64,000 nucleotides of DNA from Callipepla californica brunnescens (lineage: Eukaryota > Chordata > Aves > Galliformes > Odontophoridae): NCBI GenBank assembly GCA_023055505.1, contig JALIRH010000001.1:93836530-93900529 (forward strand), read 5' to 3'. The position numbers and the translations under genes are program-made. The first letter of the stretch is position 1. The number at the start of each line of letters is the position of its first letter. The notes under the pieces are model-generated. The model saw only the letters and a list, made by a program, of their open reading frames with translations. It ran no database searches and had not been told where the DNA came from. This document shows, piece after piece, positions 25,301 to 36,413 of this stretch.

Positions 25301-28300
25301 TACATAACAACCAGTCTGAAGTGCTGTGGATCAGCTTCACTGGACTTTTATAAATTTCTCAGATTTTCTGAGAAAAGAAAAGTAACATACCCCATTTTGG
25401 TTCTATGGAGATGATGATAAAAAGGAGGACAAAAAGTAAGAAGATTGAGGTACAGTATTTTTTGCCATTATTTAAATTATGCTTTTTTTTCTTAAAAGTG
25501 TAACAAAATAGATACATTTTTATAAATTTGTAACTCTTTTCAGCCTTCAACGTCACACTATATGCATTTCTATTTCTGCCTCAAAAATTCCAGAGATTTG
25601 TCAAAATTATTTGATATCTTTTTCCCTAATAATAGTACATTTGAATCAAAGTGATAAATAGGTAGTAGTAGTGTTCCACAGAAGTCTTATGCAACATAGA
25701 GTCAATCACTATTGTAGTCATTTATCTTAGCAATTGGTATCAATGCATAATCTTTAGAATTAAAGTGATAATCATAACAGATACTGCCAAATGAAAGATC
25801 TGTCAGAATAGATCTGAATTACTTACCATTGCCACAGGGACCCCTTATAATAAATAATCTTCCTTGTCTCCAAGAGATCAAGGGCCAAAAAGGAAGAATT
25901 TGAATGTTTGAGATAAACCTCTGTAAGGGGGGTCTGTGTTCTTAATTTAGTAAATCAGAGAAGTTCTGGAAGATTCAGTTACAGCTCATGCTTTTGCTGC
26001 TTTTACCTTCTCATATTGAAAATGACCAGGCAAAAGCTCAAATGGTTGTAATTTTCAAATTGTGTGTACATTTTTTCTTCATTTAACTCAGAAAAGCAAA
26101 AAAGCTTACTTATTTATTTTTTCAAGCAATTAACCTTGCTATGTAGACCATGAAGAAAAATAAACAGATAATTTGCATCCAAGCATTCATTTTTCTAGGG
26201 TCATATGTTGAATTTCATGAACTAATGAATTATTTACCTTTCAAGTAACTCTTGCTTGAGACATTGTATCCAGAGGAAGTCAGAGAAGAAATATATGTAA
26301 TAAACACATGCAAGCTTTGATTAAAGTGTCAGGATTATGTAAACACTACAATGCATTTCCCATATTCCCAGATATACATATGAAAGATGAATGTCAGAAT
26401 TATCTTTCGATTTTATTCCCTCCTTGATAACATAGTATCTCAGAAGCAAGAAGGAAACATAGGAATATATATCTGTGGCCTCCTGCTTAATATTATATAG
26501 CACCTAGGTGAGAATTTGGCAGAAGTTGTCAGGGTGGGAACGAGTCAAGTTTTAATCCCCTAGATCACTGTGGTAGCAGTTGTCATGGCGCAAAACACTC
26601 TATGCTTGTGTTCAGCACTTTGTAGAGTAAATAGTTTCAGATGTCTGATAAAAGAAGTTAGACATGTTTAGATCTCTCTATAACTAAAAAAGAGAAGAAT
26701 CAATTTAAATTCAAATTTCTTTACACTCCCTTAAATAGCCAGATGAAAGGGAACCACACCTAACCAAACTCCTGTACACTTTATTATGTTTATGGTGATA
26801 GAATTGATCACTTTAATTGATACACGTTATGTTCCTGCAATTTACTTCTCATAACATTATTTCAGACTTACTTTACAGAGTAGAAAACTAGAAATTCTTA
26901 AGCTGTTGTTCATTTCATAACAGCCAAGTAGTTAGTGGAACATAAACAACCTTTCATCTAACTTAATGGAGAGTAGTTGCTTGAATTAGAGAGCAAAACT
27001 TTGCAGAAGTTAGTAGAAAATACCAATTCATTCACACAGTAAAACCCTGTTCTATTACCCTGGGATGCTCTGTTGGTCTGGTAATAGAGTTCTTGAATAC
27101 TTTGCATTTCTGATTCACATAGTTCCTTTCACCTTTGATTTGGGGCACACAGTAAGACAAAACTCTATGGGCTCCTGGCTCTTGCTGATGGCTTAATGCC
27201 AGGATGAATTCCTGGGGTCACCTGCTGAATCTCCAGCATACACCATCCCAAGTCAAGCTCAGCCAGAGCATATTCTGGCTTGATTAAAGTCACCTTTAAT
27301 CAAGTTACCCCAGTTTTGGTCAGGGCTTTCTCATTTCCCCTTTTTTACATGAACAGCATCAACCCACATTGGCAATCTTTGGCTTTTAACTGCAGTATGC
27401 AATTGCCATAACTTCAGTGGGGAGGAGACGTAAGAGGTTAATCTTAGTTATAGAATCATCAGGTTTCTTGCCTAGTACAAGTCTAGGAAAAGTAGCCTTT
27501 GCTTCACAAAGCAGACTTTTCTATTCATGTAAGATTAATTTTCACAGCACACAAAAAATGTGATAAGTTCAACAAAGATTTCTAGACCAAATACGTTTTA
27601 TACCAAAACAACTCTGATGTGCCTGTTGAATATACATTTGCACAGATGTATTCCCCAGCAAAAGAGGAGAATGGAAGAAGGAGGGAACAAATGACCATTC
27701 GTTTAGAACTATAGAAATTAAATGCAACAGAAAAAGACAAAAAAAAAAACCCAAACAAAACAGTTTATGTGCCTGAATGTTTAGATTAATGAGAACAAAT
27801 ACATCTTAGAATTTAAATTTTGTAGGAAGAACAATATGGTTCAAATATGAATGAAAAATATCATAAAATATTGGGAAAGTTGAGATGAACAAGGGACAAT
27901 GATAATCTATGGGAAAAATATGTTATATATTCCCAAGTCACTGACGTCTGAAGAACAAATCGTTTTTACAAATCATAAGTTAGAAGGCTAAGGAAAGGTG
28001 CAAAAGATAACATGTAAGCCATGCAAATGCACAGCAGAAGAAGACCACCTTTTTGATCTTCTTAAATCTTTCACATTGTGCAATAAAATTTTTACTTTGG
28101 AAAACCTTTCATCTCATGCTATTAACATTTGCAGAAGTTTGAAAACAAAATAGTGTTTTAAAATAAATAAGGTTAGTCAGAATCAGAAACATCTACACTT
28201 TCAAAAGAATTTTGAGAAAAAAACTGCTAATCAAAGAATTAAATTTAAAACTCATGAGACAGTCATAAATTAAAAAAAATATTAGGGATATGAATCTCTG

Positions 28301-31300
28301 TTTTAGCAAATTATAGCTATTACTATGAAAATTTTGAGGAACTGATAAGTATGCTACTGCAGGAGAGAGACCAAACAGCCGTGTGATCTTTAGCTTCCTC
28401 TGGGATTAATCCATAACAGGGAAAAAAGACAGGAGATCAGGTGCTTTGGTTTTTTTCCACTTCATCATAATGAAGAGGTCAATAAAGGATATATATTAAT
28501 ATTAGAATCTTAATGTTTTCAGATTACCTAATTTGAAAGGAACTAGCTTCTGAAAGCTTTGGATGATAAAGGTCAATTTTCACTAACTGTCTGGCACTGA
28601 TGAAATTACAGTTGCCTGGGAGAAAAACAGCATGGTGCCAATATCTAAAGCCATAAATAGGGTGAATCAGATCATTAAAAACCCATGAAAAGGGTCAGTT
28701 AGGTCATACAGTTTGGACACTGATCCCAAAATAATGGCAAATCTGATATGAAATTAGGTTTTATGTATCTTTACTATTTCTTCTAATCTATACTTAATTA
28801 AGTTTGGTAGAAATAATTGATTTATTCAAACACTGGAAATTGAAAGATTACATATCAGACTTAGAATAACAATTTCACATGACAAATAAGTTTATACTTA
28901 TTATATATAATGAATTATGTACCATTTAGAAATTGCTAACATAGTATCTCTTTTTAGTAAATGATACCACACAGTTTATAGCTCTTAGTATGCCTACAAC
29001 ATCTAATTGCTTTATTATTGATTCCTAAGGAAAATTATCATTGATGAAATTTGTAGATGGCTATTGTTAAAGTTATAATAAAGAAACATGTTAGTGAGGT
29101 CAAAAAGCATTCTTATCATGGTTAAACAAGCAAGAAGAAGATTGTTTTTCTGAGGCCTACAGTGATTTTGTATTTCTGAAATGTAAGAATGCAGACATTA
29201 CAGGTTGGAAAAAGCACATATTGAAAATTAATCCAAACAAAGATATAAAAACTTGAATAACAGATAAAGCAAGGAGTGATATCCATCTTCTATACCTAGA
29301 TACTGCTTAAAACCAGCAAAATTTACACATCCTATTCTAGTTTACACCTCTCTTCTGATATTAGGACGCTAGCACCATTCATACACGAGTGAGGTGCTAA
29401 TGTTTTCATTAAACTAGCATATGTTTGTTGGTTTACTGTTCAGTACCAGAGCTCTCAAAAAGAATCAAAAACATTATTTTTAGCAGTGTGCAAATAGAAT
29501 ACAATCAATAACTAGGAAAGCCTTTGTCTTTGTCAAATCAGCCTTTATCAAGAATCTTTTCTATCAGATTTTTTGACATAACTCATATAAATTCTGCTAA
29601 AGTAGAAAGTAGTACCTGAGAATTTATGACAAGGTCACAAGCCAATAGTGTCAGGGACTTTTTAGGCCTGCCTAAGGCATTGGCAGGACATCGACCTTGA
29701 AAGATTTTCTGTTTTTAAACCATTAATGCCTGAGGAGTAAGAGGAAGTAGAGAGGGGCTGAAAACAAAGTGTGGGGCAAATGTCACAGCTGATGATCTCT
29801 GATATATGATTTCTTTTATGCCAATTTACAGGAAAAAATAATGAAGTGGATAGCACAGAAATAGTAAAAAGTATGTTGGGAGACAAAAAGAATGTTACTT
29901 ATATTATGCTGATTAAAAAACAATATTACAATAGTATGTCTAAAAATAAGGTATAATTAAATCTATAAAAAATCTGTATAATTTTGAAATATTGCTGAAA
30001 AAACCACTCCACAAATGCTTAAGAAATAAAAAAAACCAAAAACTATTGAATAAGCATGTTCCCTTTTACGTGTTTTCCCATTCATCTCCTTATTCTTTAA
30101 GTGAAATGACAGCACAATCTCCGCAGCTAATTGAAGCATTTCTAACTGTGACTACAGTGCTATTTCTTTCCTGTAGCCCTGCTTTCCTTCTTACATTCTT
30201 CATAGAATGTCTGTAATAATGAATGAGGTATAAAATGTTAGTATTATTTTCATAACAGGAAAGAACAAAGACTTTTTTCATTGCATCCACAGAAGTTTAT
30301 TCTAACACAGAGAAGATATGATGTTCTTTACAAATCACCAGTGTTGTTATATGAAAATTAGTAATTCTCGTTACCTCATATCAGAAAACTGTGACATCTG
30401 GAGCTTAATTTAAAAAGATTTGGGAAGGATGAACAACTATGGAGATGGAAAAACTGGTGAAAAATTGTAGGAAAGATTGAAAGATACATGTAGTGTAGCT
30501 AAGAGATGATGATGATGATAAGAGAAATGATAGAATATGTAGCAATTTAAAAATTTTGTGAGATCTTCAGAAGCAAAAACAAAGATGAACGGAGTTAGCT
30601 GAGTACATGCAAAATGATAAAGCACTGTGGCACTAACTTCTTCAATATTGATAATTCATTTCTCATGGGAAGCGCCTTTAATGGACTTGTAGAACTATCT
30701 AAAATTAAGAAATAATTGACCTCTGACAGAAGGATTATCCTTTTATGTTCACCCAAATCATTAGCATCTATGCACCTAAGAAGCTTTGTTAATTTACACT
30801 GACGAAGAGCCTAGTCATATTACTTGTATCATTTAGCATAAAAAAAAAGAGAAGTATAAAACAGAGCTTGGATGTCATTTTTGAAGCACAAAGATCAGTG
30901 TGACCTCATACAAAGAAGAGATGGACAGCACTGCCACTATAATATTTCCACTTCTTTATTCTAAATTAATTTAGAAAATATATTTCTTTAGTCTACGAAC
31001 AGCTCTTCTGTAAGTATAGTTAATATTTTTTATACCACATAATGAGTCTCTGCACTCATAATGAATGTTTAAATCACTTTTATGTTACTCAAGTTTAAAA
31101 AGAAAAATCCAGATAGAGGAAAAGCACATCTGAAGAAAAAAAAAGAAGTTTGCTAACATATATTGTCTTTTACACATGAAAAGAACCAGTTATAAATGAT
31201 TTAAAACCAAAATATGACATTTCATGGAGCCATTCACATCCTTACCAGTGTTGCATGGCAATATTTGCAATGAAGGTGATGTAGTCAGTAATTCCTTATT

Positions 31301-32030
31301 GAAGCACACACCTATGTGAGAGAATGGCTGCAATTAAAAAAAAAAAAAGAGAGAGAAAAAAATAAGAGAGGCTTTCTCCTTCTGAAGTCTACTCAGAGTA
31401 AAATCTACATATGTTTTAATAAAAATACTATCACATTATTGTGCTCTTACAACCATCCTTCCTCTCCTTTCATCTAGAGTGCTTCCCTGGACTCTGCCTT
31501 TTTGCACTCCATTTGTCAGTCAGCTCTGGATCCTTACTGATATATGTTACCACCCTAAACACTCATGCTGCTGCTCCATGCTGAGAATTCCTCCACTTCC
31601 AAGAACAGAACTGAAGTGGTGATAGGAAAGAGAATGACAAAGAGTACTGCAATAATAAAAATTGACATTAGCAAAAGTATGTTTGTCTACATCTGCTGAC
31701 TTAATAATATTGTGAGAGTATGGCTCAGCGCTCAAGAGAACATGTCACAGGCAGCGACAAGTGACAAGATGGAATCAATTCAGAGCACACATAAGTAGCA
31801 ATATGAAATATCTGAGAAATACAAGTCTCTATATTTACTTTTTTTTTTAACCTGTCTGTTCTGGTCTGTTCTAGCAGTTCTTACCTGAAAAAAAATCCTT
31901 TCCCTCTGCCTAAATACTCAATTCAGACACAGAAAATGCATTGTTTTACACTGCTGAAAAAAAAAAAAAAATGACATCTGAATCCTCCCTCTGAACCTAT
32001 CAGCAACATCTTTTTAAAATAATGTAGGTG
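22326..32030. other. 9.7 kb of AT-rich unique sequence without recognisable genes
   Basis: No domain-bearing ORF, RNA gene or transposon identified. ORFs are 60-86 codons. Features worth naming are a TTAT run near 22,340-22,360, a perfect 11-bp inverted repeat at 27,279-27,304 inside a slightly GC-richer patch (about 27,130-27,330), a (GAT)n run near 30,507-30,520, and poly-A runs near 31,335-31,350 and 31,957-31,971. It fits intergenic or intronic DNA. Confidence 0.6.
27279..27304. repeat. Perfect inverted repeat, 11-bp arms, 4-nt loop
   Basis: The left arm CTTGATTAAAG (27,279-27,289) and right arm CTTTAATCAAG (27,294-27,304) are exact reverse complements around TCAC. No U-run follows and no gene is near, so this is not called a terminator. 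Confidence 0.9.
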
Positions 32031-32525
32031 GCTCTGCAATTAATGCCTACCATTAATTTTGATGAAAATGAAAACTACAATAGTTACAAAGACCATACTA
32101 ACGCTATTTAATATAGCAAATCCTCAGCTACAAAATGTTATTTTTCAACATAGCTGCCACAATTAGCAACACATTTTTCCATCAATGAACAAGAGCCTGC
32201 TTGCCTCAGTCCTAAAAATCTGCACCAGTGGATATGACACACTGTTTTTGTCTTTACCTTTGAAATGCATCACCCACTTTGCTAACATCCATTGTTTGAT
32301 CTCTATAAATGTTCAGCAATCAGTGATGAATGTCAGTGGGTACAAGTTTTTCCACATGGAGGAATTCAATTACACACCTTTTCTTCATATGTGCTTCCAT
32401 GTCAGACTGTCCCTCTGCTGCCATTTGTCATATAGCAACAAAATGTAATGGAATATTGGCAGGAAGGTTCAATTACCTCTGGTATCATGAGCAAATAGAA
32501 TAAAATAGAAGGCATTACTTTTGGA
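32031..32525 (-). mobile_element. Galluhop-like mariner, internally deleted copy, inverted
   Basis: Read on the minus strand it starts at 32,525 with TCCAAAAGTAATGCC, then the 5' leader (TTGTTGCTATATGACA). It continues into the transposase N-terminus (AGGTGTGTAATTGAATTCCTCC, then GACATTCATC), drops out after about 80 codons, and resumes at the 3' part (CAGGCTCTTGTTCATTG, then TTTTGTAGCTGAGGATTTGC). It ends near 32,031 at a degenerate terminal repeat (GTAGGCATTAATTGC). The frame contains stops and the catalytic domain is absent. About 495 bp remain. The break point matches that of the copy at 20.7-21.25 kb, so both descend from one non-autonomous deletion derivative. ORFs on the + strand here are shadows. 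Confidence 0.87.
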
Positions 32526-33106
32526 ATAGCTCTCGTATTATTTGTTTTCAATCCTATTTCTCTTGCTTTCATTACACAGTAGCAACTGAAAACACAGGCA
32601 CCAATTTTTAGCATTATTCCTCCTACAAGATACAGGTCCCCCTCAGTCTCTTTCAGTAAGTAACTAGAAATGCAACATCCAGAACCACAGTGATATTCCA
32701 CATCTATTATATAGTTACTCTCAGTAACCAGATGCAGATGTAAAACATAATAGGCGAGATAATACCAGATTTATATAATTTCCACATGAATATTTTTCTG
32801 AACAGAAATTGAGAGCTACAGCAGCATCTGTTGTAGACCTCTTTTAAATTGCACTAAATTTTGTGTACTATGTGTATAGTAGAGGAGCAGGAAATTAAGA
32901 TTTGTTTAGTCTTTGATCTAAGGCAGTAATTGAGCTAAGTAATTATAAGTGGAATAACAGAGCTTAGTTTTATAGAGAATTCTTGCTTAAAATATTGAGG
33001 TTACACTTAGAGATATCCTTAAGGCATTATCACTCAAAACACTGCAACATAGAACTGCTTAGCCTCTGGTTTAGGAATGAATATCACCAGGCATTGAAAA
33101 TGGGGC
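32526..33106. other. Non-coding spacer
   Basis: AT-rich, no recognised element. Confidence 0.55.
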
Positions 33107-33514
33107 ATGTCAGAAAGGTTTTGGAAGCATCATGTTAGCACGCAAGGGATGGCTGGGCCACTAGAGACACTGAAATTTCACTTGACTGGGGCATCAGTGT
33201 CAACTTCAAGCCCTGTAATAGAAAGTTGCAGTCTGACAATCTCAAAACAATTTTTTCACTCAATGGCCCTAATGATTAAAACACTTAGGGAGCTGGAGAC
33301 TTTACGTAAGTTTTTCCCAACCCTCAGGGCATTGCATCTTTCTGTTTCCACTTTCCAGAGTCTGCCCTCATTAACACGCAATAAACAAGACCAGTTTGAA
33401 GAAATGAAAGGGGAAAAGAAACATACATTCATTATTCCTCTTGCTGAAAGTGAATTGCCCTGCAAAGAATGCAAGACTGACAGCATCAGAGAGAATAAAC
33501 AAGCGGGAGTTTGA
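33107..33514 (+). other. Unrecognised 135-codon ORF, probably chance
   Basis: This is the longest open frame outside obvious repeats. I recognise no domain, signal peptide or membrane segment. A 108-codon frame overlaps antisense (33,256-33,582). The patch (about 33,080-33,590) is less AT-rich than its surroundings, which by itself lengthens ORFs. It includes donor-like GTAAGT (33,306-33,311) followed by an acceptor-like pyrimidine tract with CCACTTTCCAG ending at 33,358, so an exon of a non-coding transcript is conceivable. Nothing supports translation. It may also be an old unclassified repeat. Confidence 0.15.
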
Positions 33515-33582
33515 CTCTCCAGGCCAATAGGGAAAGTGTCTGAGCTATCCCAGCACTGACAAAGGGCAACAACCCTCTGCAA

Positions 33583-35459
33583 GATGCAGCAAACTATCCA
33601 AGAAGGAAAAGAAATCTGGCTGAGATCGAATAGAAGATCATAGTTACTAACACTTGTATAAAATATGCCCTAAGGTATATCAACATTTAAGAGACAACTG
33701 TCTATCTTATAGTGGAAAATATTCCACCTCATACCAATAAATCACTGTGGAAGAAACTGACCTTATGTGGACATTGTCTGTTTCTAATAGGATGATACTC
33801 TGCTTTTGTTTGGAAAAAATGAGGGTGACAGAATTTCAGCCTGTCAGTTTGGTTGCAACCCTGTCTTATATTTGCTGTAAATCTATTGAGCCATATCAGC
33901 TCTTACAAGGACTAGAAATTATGCTTCAGAAGAATTTGACCAAAGAGTTACCTTCTAGAATTTATTAGTTCTGTTACTCAATGGAGAAGAGCTTGAAGTA
34001 TTTTCACCCAAGATCACCTAAGAATGACACACTAGAAAAAGAACTTGGGTATCTTGAATGAAAGTGGCCTAAAGACAAAATGATCAGAGATTTCTGACTA
34101 AAATCAAACTTAATAATAATTAAGAAACAAAACAAAAACAGAAACAAAGCAGCAACAGCCACAACAACAAACAGAATAGCTTTAGATAGATAATCAAATG
34201 TGTGGAGGGAGATATAATGACTATGAAAATAGCAAGAGCTACAGAAAGTTGCCCATTAAAAAAAAACAAAAACAAACAAACAAAAAAACCTAAAAGAGTG
34301 CAAAGAGACTGTGTATGGCATGTGCTAAGAGCAAAGATTAAATTTTCAGAGAAATTAGGTTTCAGTTGTTATATTCTCAAACAGCAGTGAAACATGTCAC
34401 TGTAGGATTTCTATCATTTTTTTTTTCAGTTCAATAACAAAATCCTTTACCACTAAGCACCAGCTTTGCAAACTCACCATGGGGTCTATGAATCAAACTT
34501 GACATTTTCAGACTTATTACCAGGTTTGGTATAATAAGTTTAAAAATGTAGCTGAAAATTTTGTTTATGTGTAACCCAGATCTGTCCATTATGTTCAGCC
34601 CCGCATACATAATACTGTTTCTTCAAAAGCAATGGGATGTTGTGATAAAAATATATGCAAAACAGTACATGCTGATCCAGGTTTGCTGAGGGTTTATTTT
34701 CTTCTTTTGTTTTATTTCTTCTATCCTTTCTTTCTTTTCTTTAACATTTCTCCAGGGTATACACCTTGTTACTGGTAGTTTTGCCACATCCTGGCAAATA
34801 AAAGGCAAATAAATGTTTTATCTAAATTCTGTTGCGGATTAGGATTTAATAATTTTGTGTCCTTCCAACTATGAAATATAACATAACATGAGAAATGCAA
34901 TTAATATAAGGGTTTTTTAAACCAAGAAATCTACTACAATGGAAAATTAACTCCTTTTGCCAAAGGAACGCGAAACTCCAATCATAAGTCTCTCACCAAT
35001 CTAGAAAGTGCCTTCATGCCTTGTATATCCTGTGGATTGCCTGATGTCTGCAGAGACATTCCTTTATGTGGTTCAGACCATAGATCAGCAAATGACATAC
35101 TGGAGTTCTGATTTCTCTGCCTTAGACTGTACACTGTCTTCTGCTAGCCATGCAGCAAAGAAAAATACTTTAGAAGATAGGGTACCTTGCAACCTACTCA
35201 GGAGATCTAGTCAGTTGCCTTTGTTCCAGAGAGAAACAGAATTCCCTTAATTATGGCACTGGTTGTTAAGTATACACATCACCTTCTGTTTAAATGCTAC
35301 AGAATTTAGGGTTTTGCTGGCTTTTAGCTTTGGTTGTTAAAATGTAGGTTCTTTAACCCATATGTCAGGAATTATCTGCTGGGTTCTGCCTGTAAATACT
35401 GAACATGAAAGGATAGCACTGTATTGGCAGGAAATAAAGACAATGACAGTGGGATTAGA
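33583..35459. other. Unique non-coding stretch with A/CA-rich tracts
   Basis: No gene called. A CAA/AAC-rich tract lies at about 34,128-34,172 and a CAAA/A-rich tract at 34,258-34,290. A T-rich stretch with TTTCTTTCT lies near 34,700-34,745. The 80-codon ORF at 35,008-35,250 has no recognisable features. Confidence 0.55.
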
Positions 35460-36413
35460 CTTGGCTATGTAATGTGATCTCAAGAATGGGAGGTCCAACC
35501 CCGCAATTCAGGAGGAAATACTGACTTATTACACCACCTAAATTATCACAAGTCTAAGGGGCTGAATGGGATCTACCCAAAGGTACTGAGGAAGGTGGCA
35601 GATGTACTTGCCAAGCCACTGTCTATCATTTGTCAGCAGTCATGCTCAATTGGAGAGTTCTCAGATGACTGAAGACCTGTCAGTGTGATGCTCATCTGCA
35701 AGAAGAGGAGGGAACTGTAGGCTTGGGTAGAGTGGATAGAAAGACAAACATAGAAAAAGGATCTGGGAGTACTGCTTGACAACTATACATGACACAGCAG
35801 TGTTCTCAGTTAGCTAAGAAGGCCAATGGCATCCTGGTTTGTGTCAGAAATGGTGTAGCCAGAAGGACCAGGGATGTTACTGTACTATACTCGACAATGA
35901 TTGCCTGGAACCTTGAGTATTGTGTTCAGTTTTGGGTCTCTCACTACAGTAAAATCACTGAAGGCGTGGAGCATGTCCAGAGGAGGACAACATAGCTGGT
36001 GGAGTGTCTAAAGCACAAGTTGTATGAGGAGCAGATGAGGGAACTGGGAACATTTATTCTGAAGAAGAGGAGGTTCGTGGGAAACCTTCTTACTCTCTAG
36101 AACTACTTGAAAGGAGGATACAGTGAGATGGGGGTCCATCTCCAAATATCTGCAGACAGGACAAGTAGTAATGGCCTCAAGTTGTGCGAGGGAGGTTCAG
36201 GTTGGATATTAGAAAAAAAACCTCTTCTCCAAAAGAATAGTCAAACATTCGAACAAACTGTCCAGGGAGGTGCTTGAGTCACCAACCCCAAAAGTGTGGA
36301 AGAAACGTACACATGTGGCATTGAGGGACATAGTTTAGCAGTATGGTGGTGATGAGTTGTCAGTTGAACTAGATGATCTTAGAGGTCTTTTCCAACTTAT
36401 ATGATTCTATGAT
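35460..36413 (+). mobile_element. CR1 LINE, internally deleted, partial reverse transcriptase to 3' end
   Basis: The 5' part (to about 35,710) translates with frame breaks to the N-terminal reverse-transcriptase region: KSKGLNGIYPKVLRKVADVL, AKPLSII, then a degenerate DWKxAxVxPIxKK region. The sequence then jumps at about 35,710-35,735 to the C-terminal part: [20 protein letters not shown] (35,789-), EYCVQFW, VQRRTT. The deletion removes the catalytic FADD segment. The 3' UTR follows, with GGGAGGTTCAGGTTGGATAT, GGGACATAGTTTAGC and GATGATCTTAGAGGTC, ending in ATATGATTCTATGAT (about 36,399-36,413). In-frame stops make it inactive. It is one of the longest CR1 copies here. Confidence 0.93.

Noticed and set aside
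27279..27304. Rho-independent terminator
   Set aside because: The hairpin is AT-rich without a following T run, and the genome is eukaryotic.
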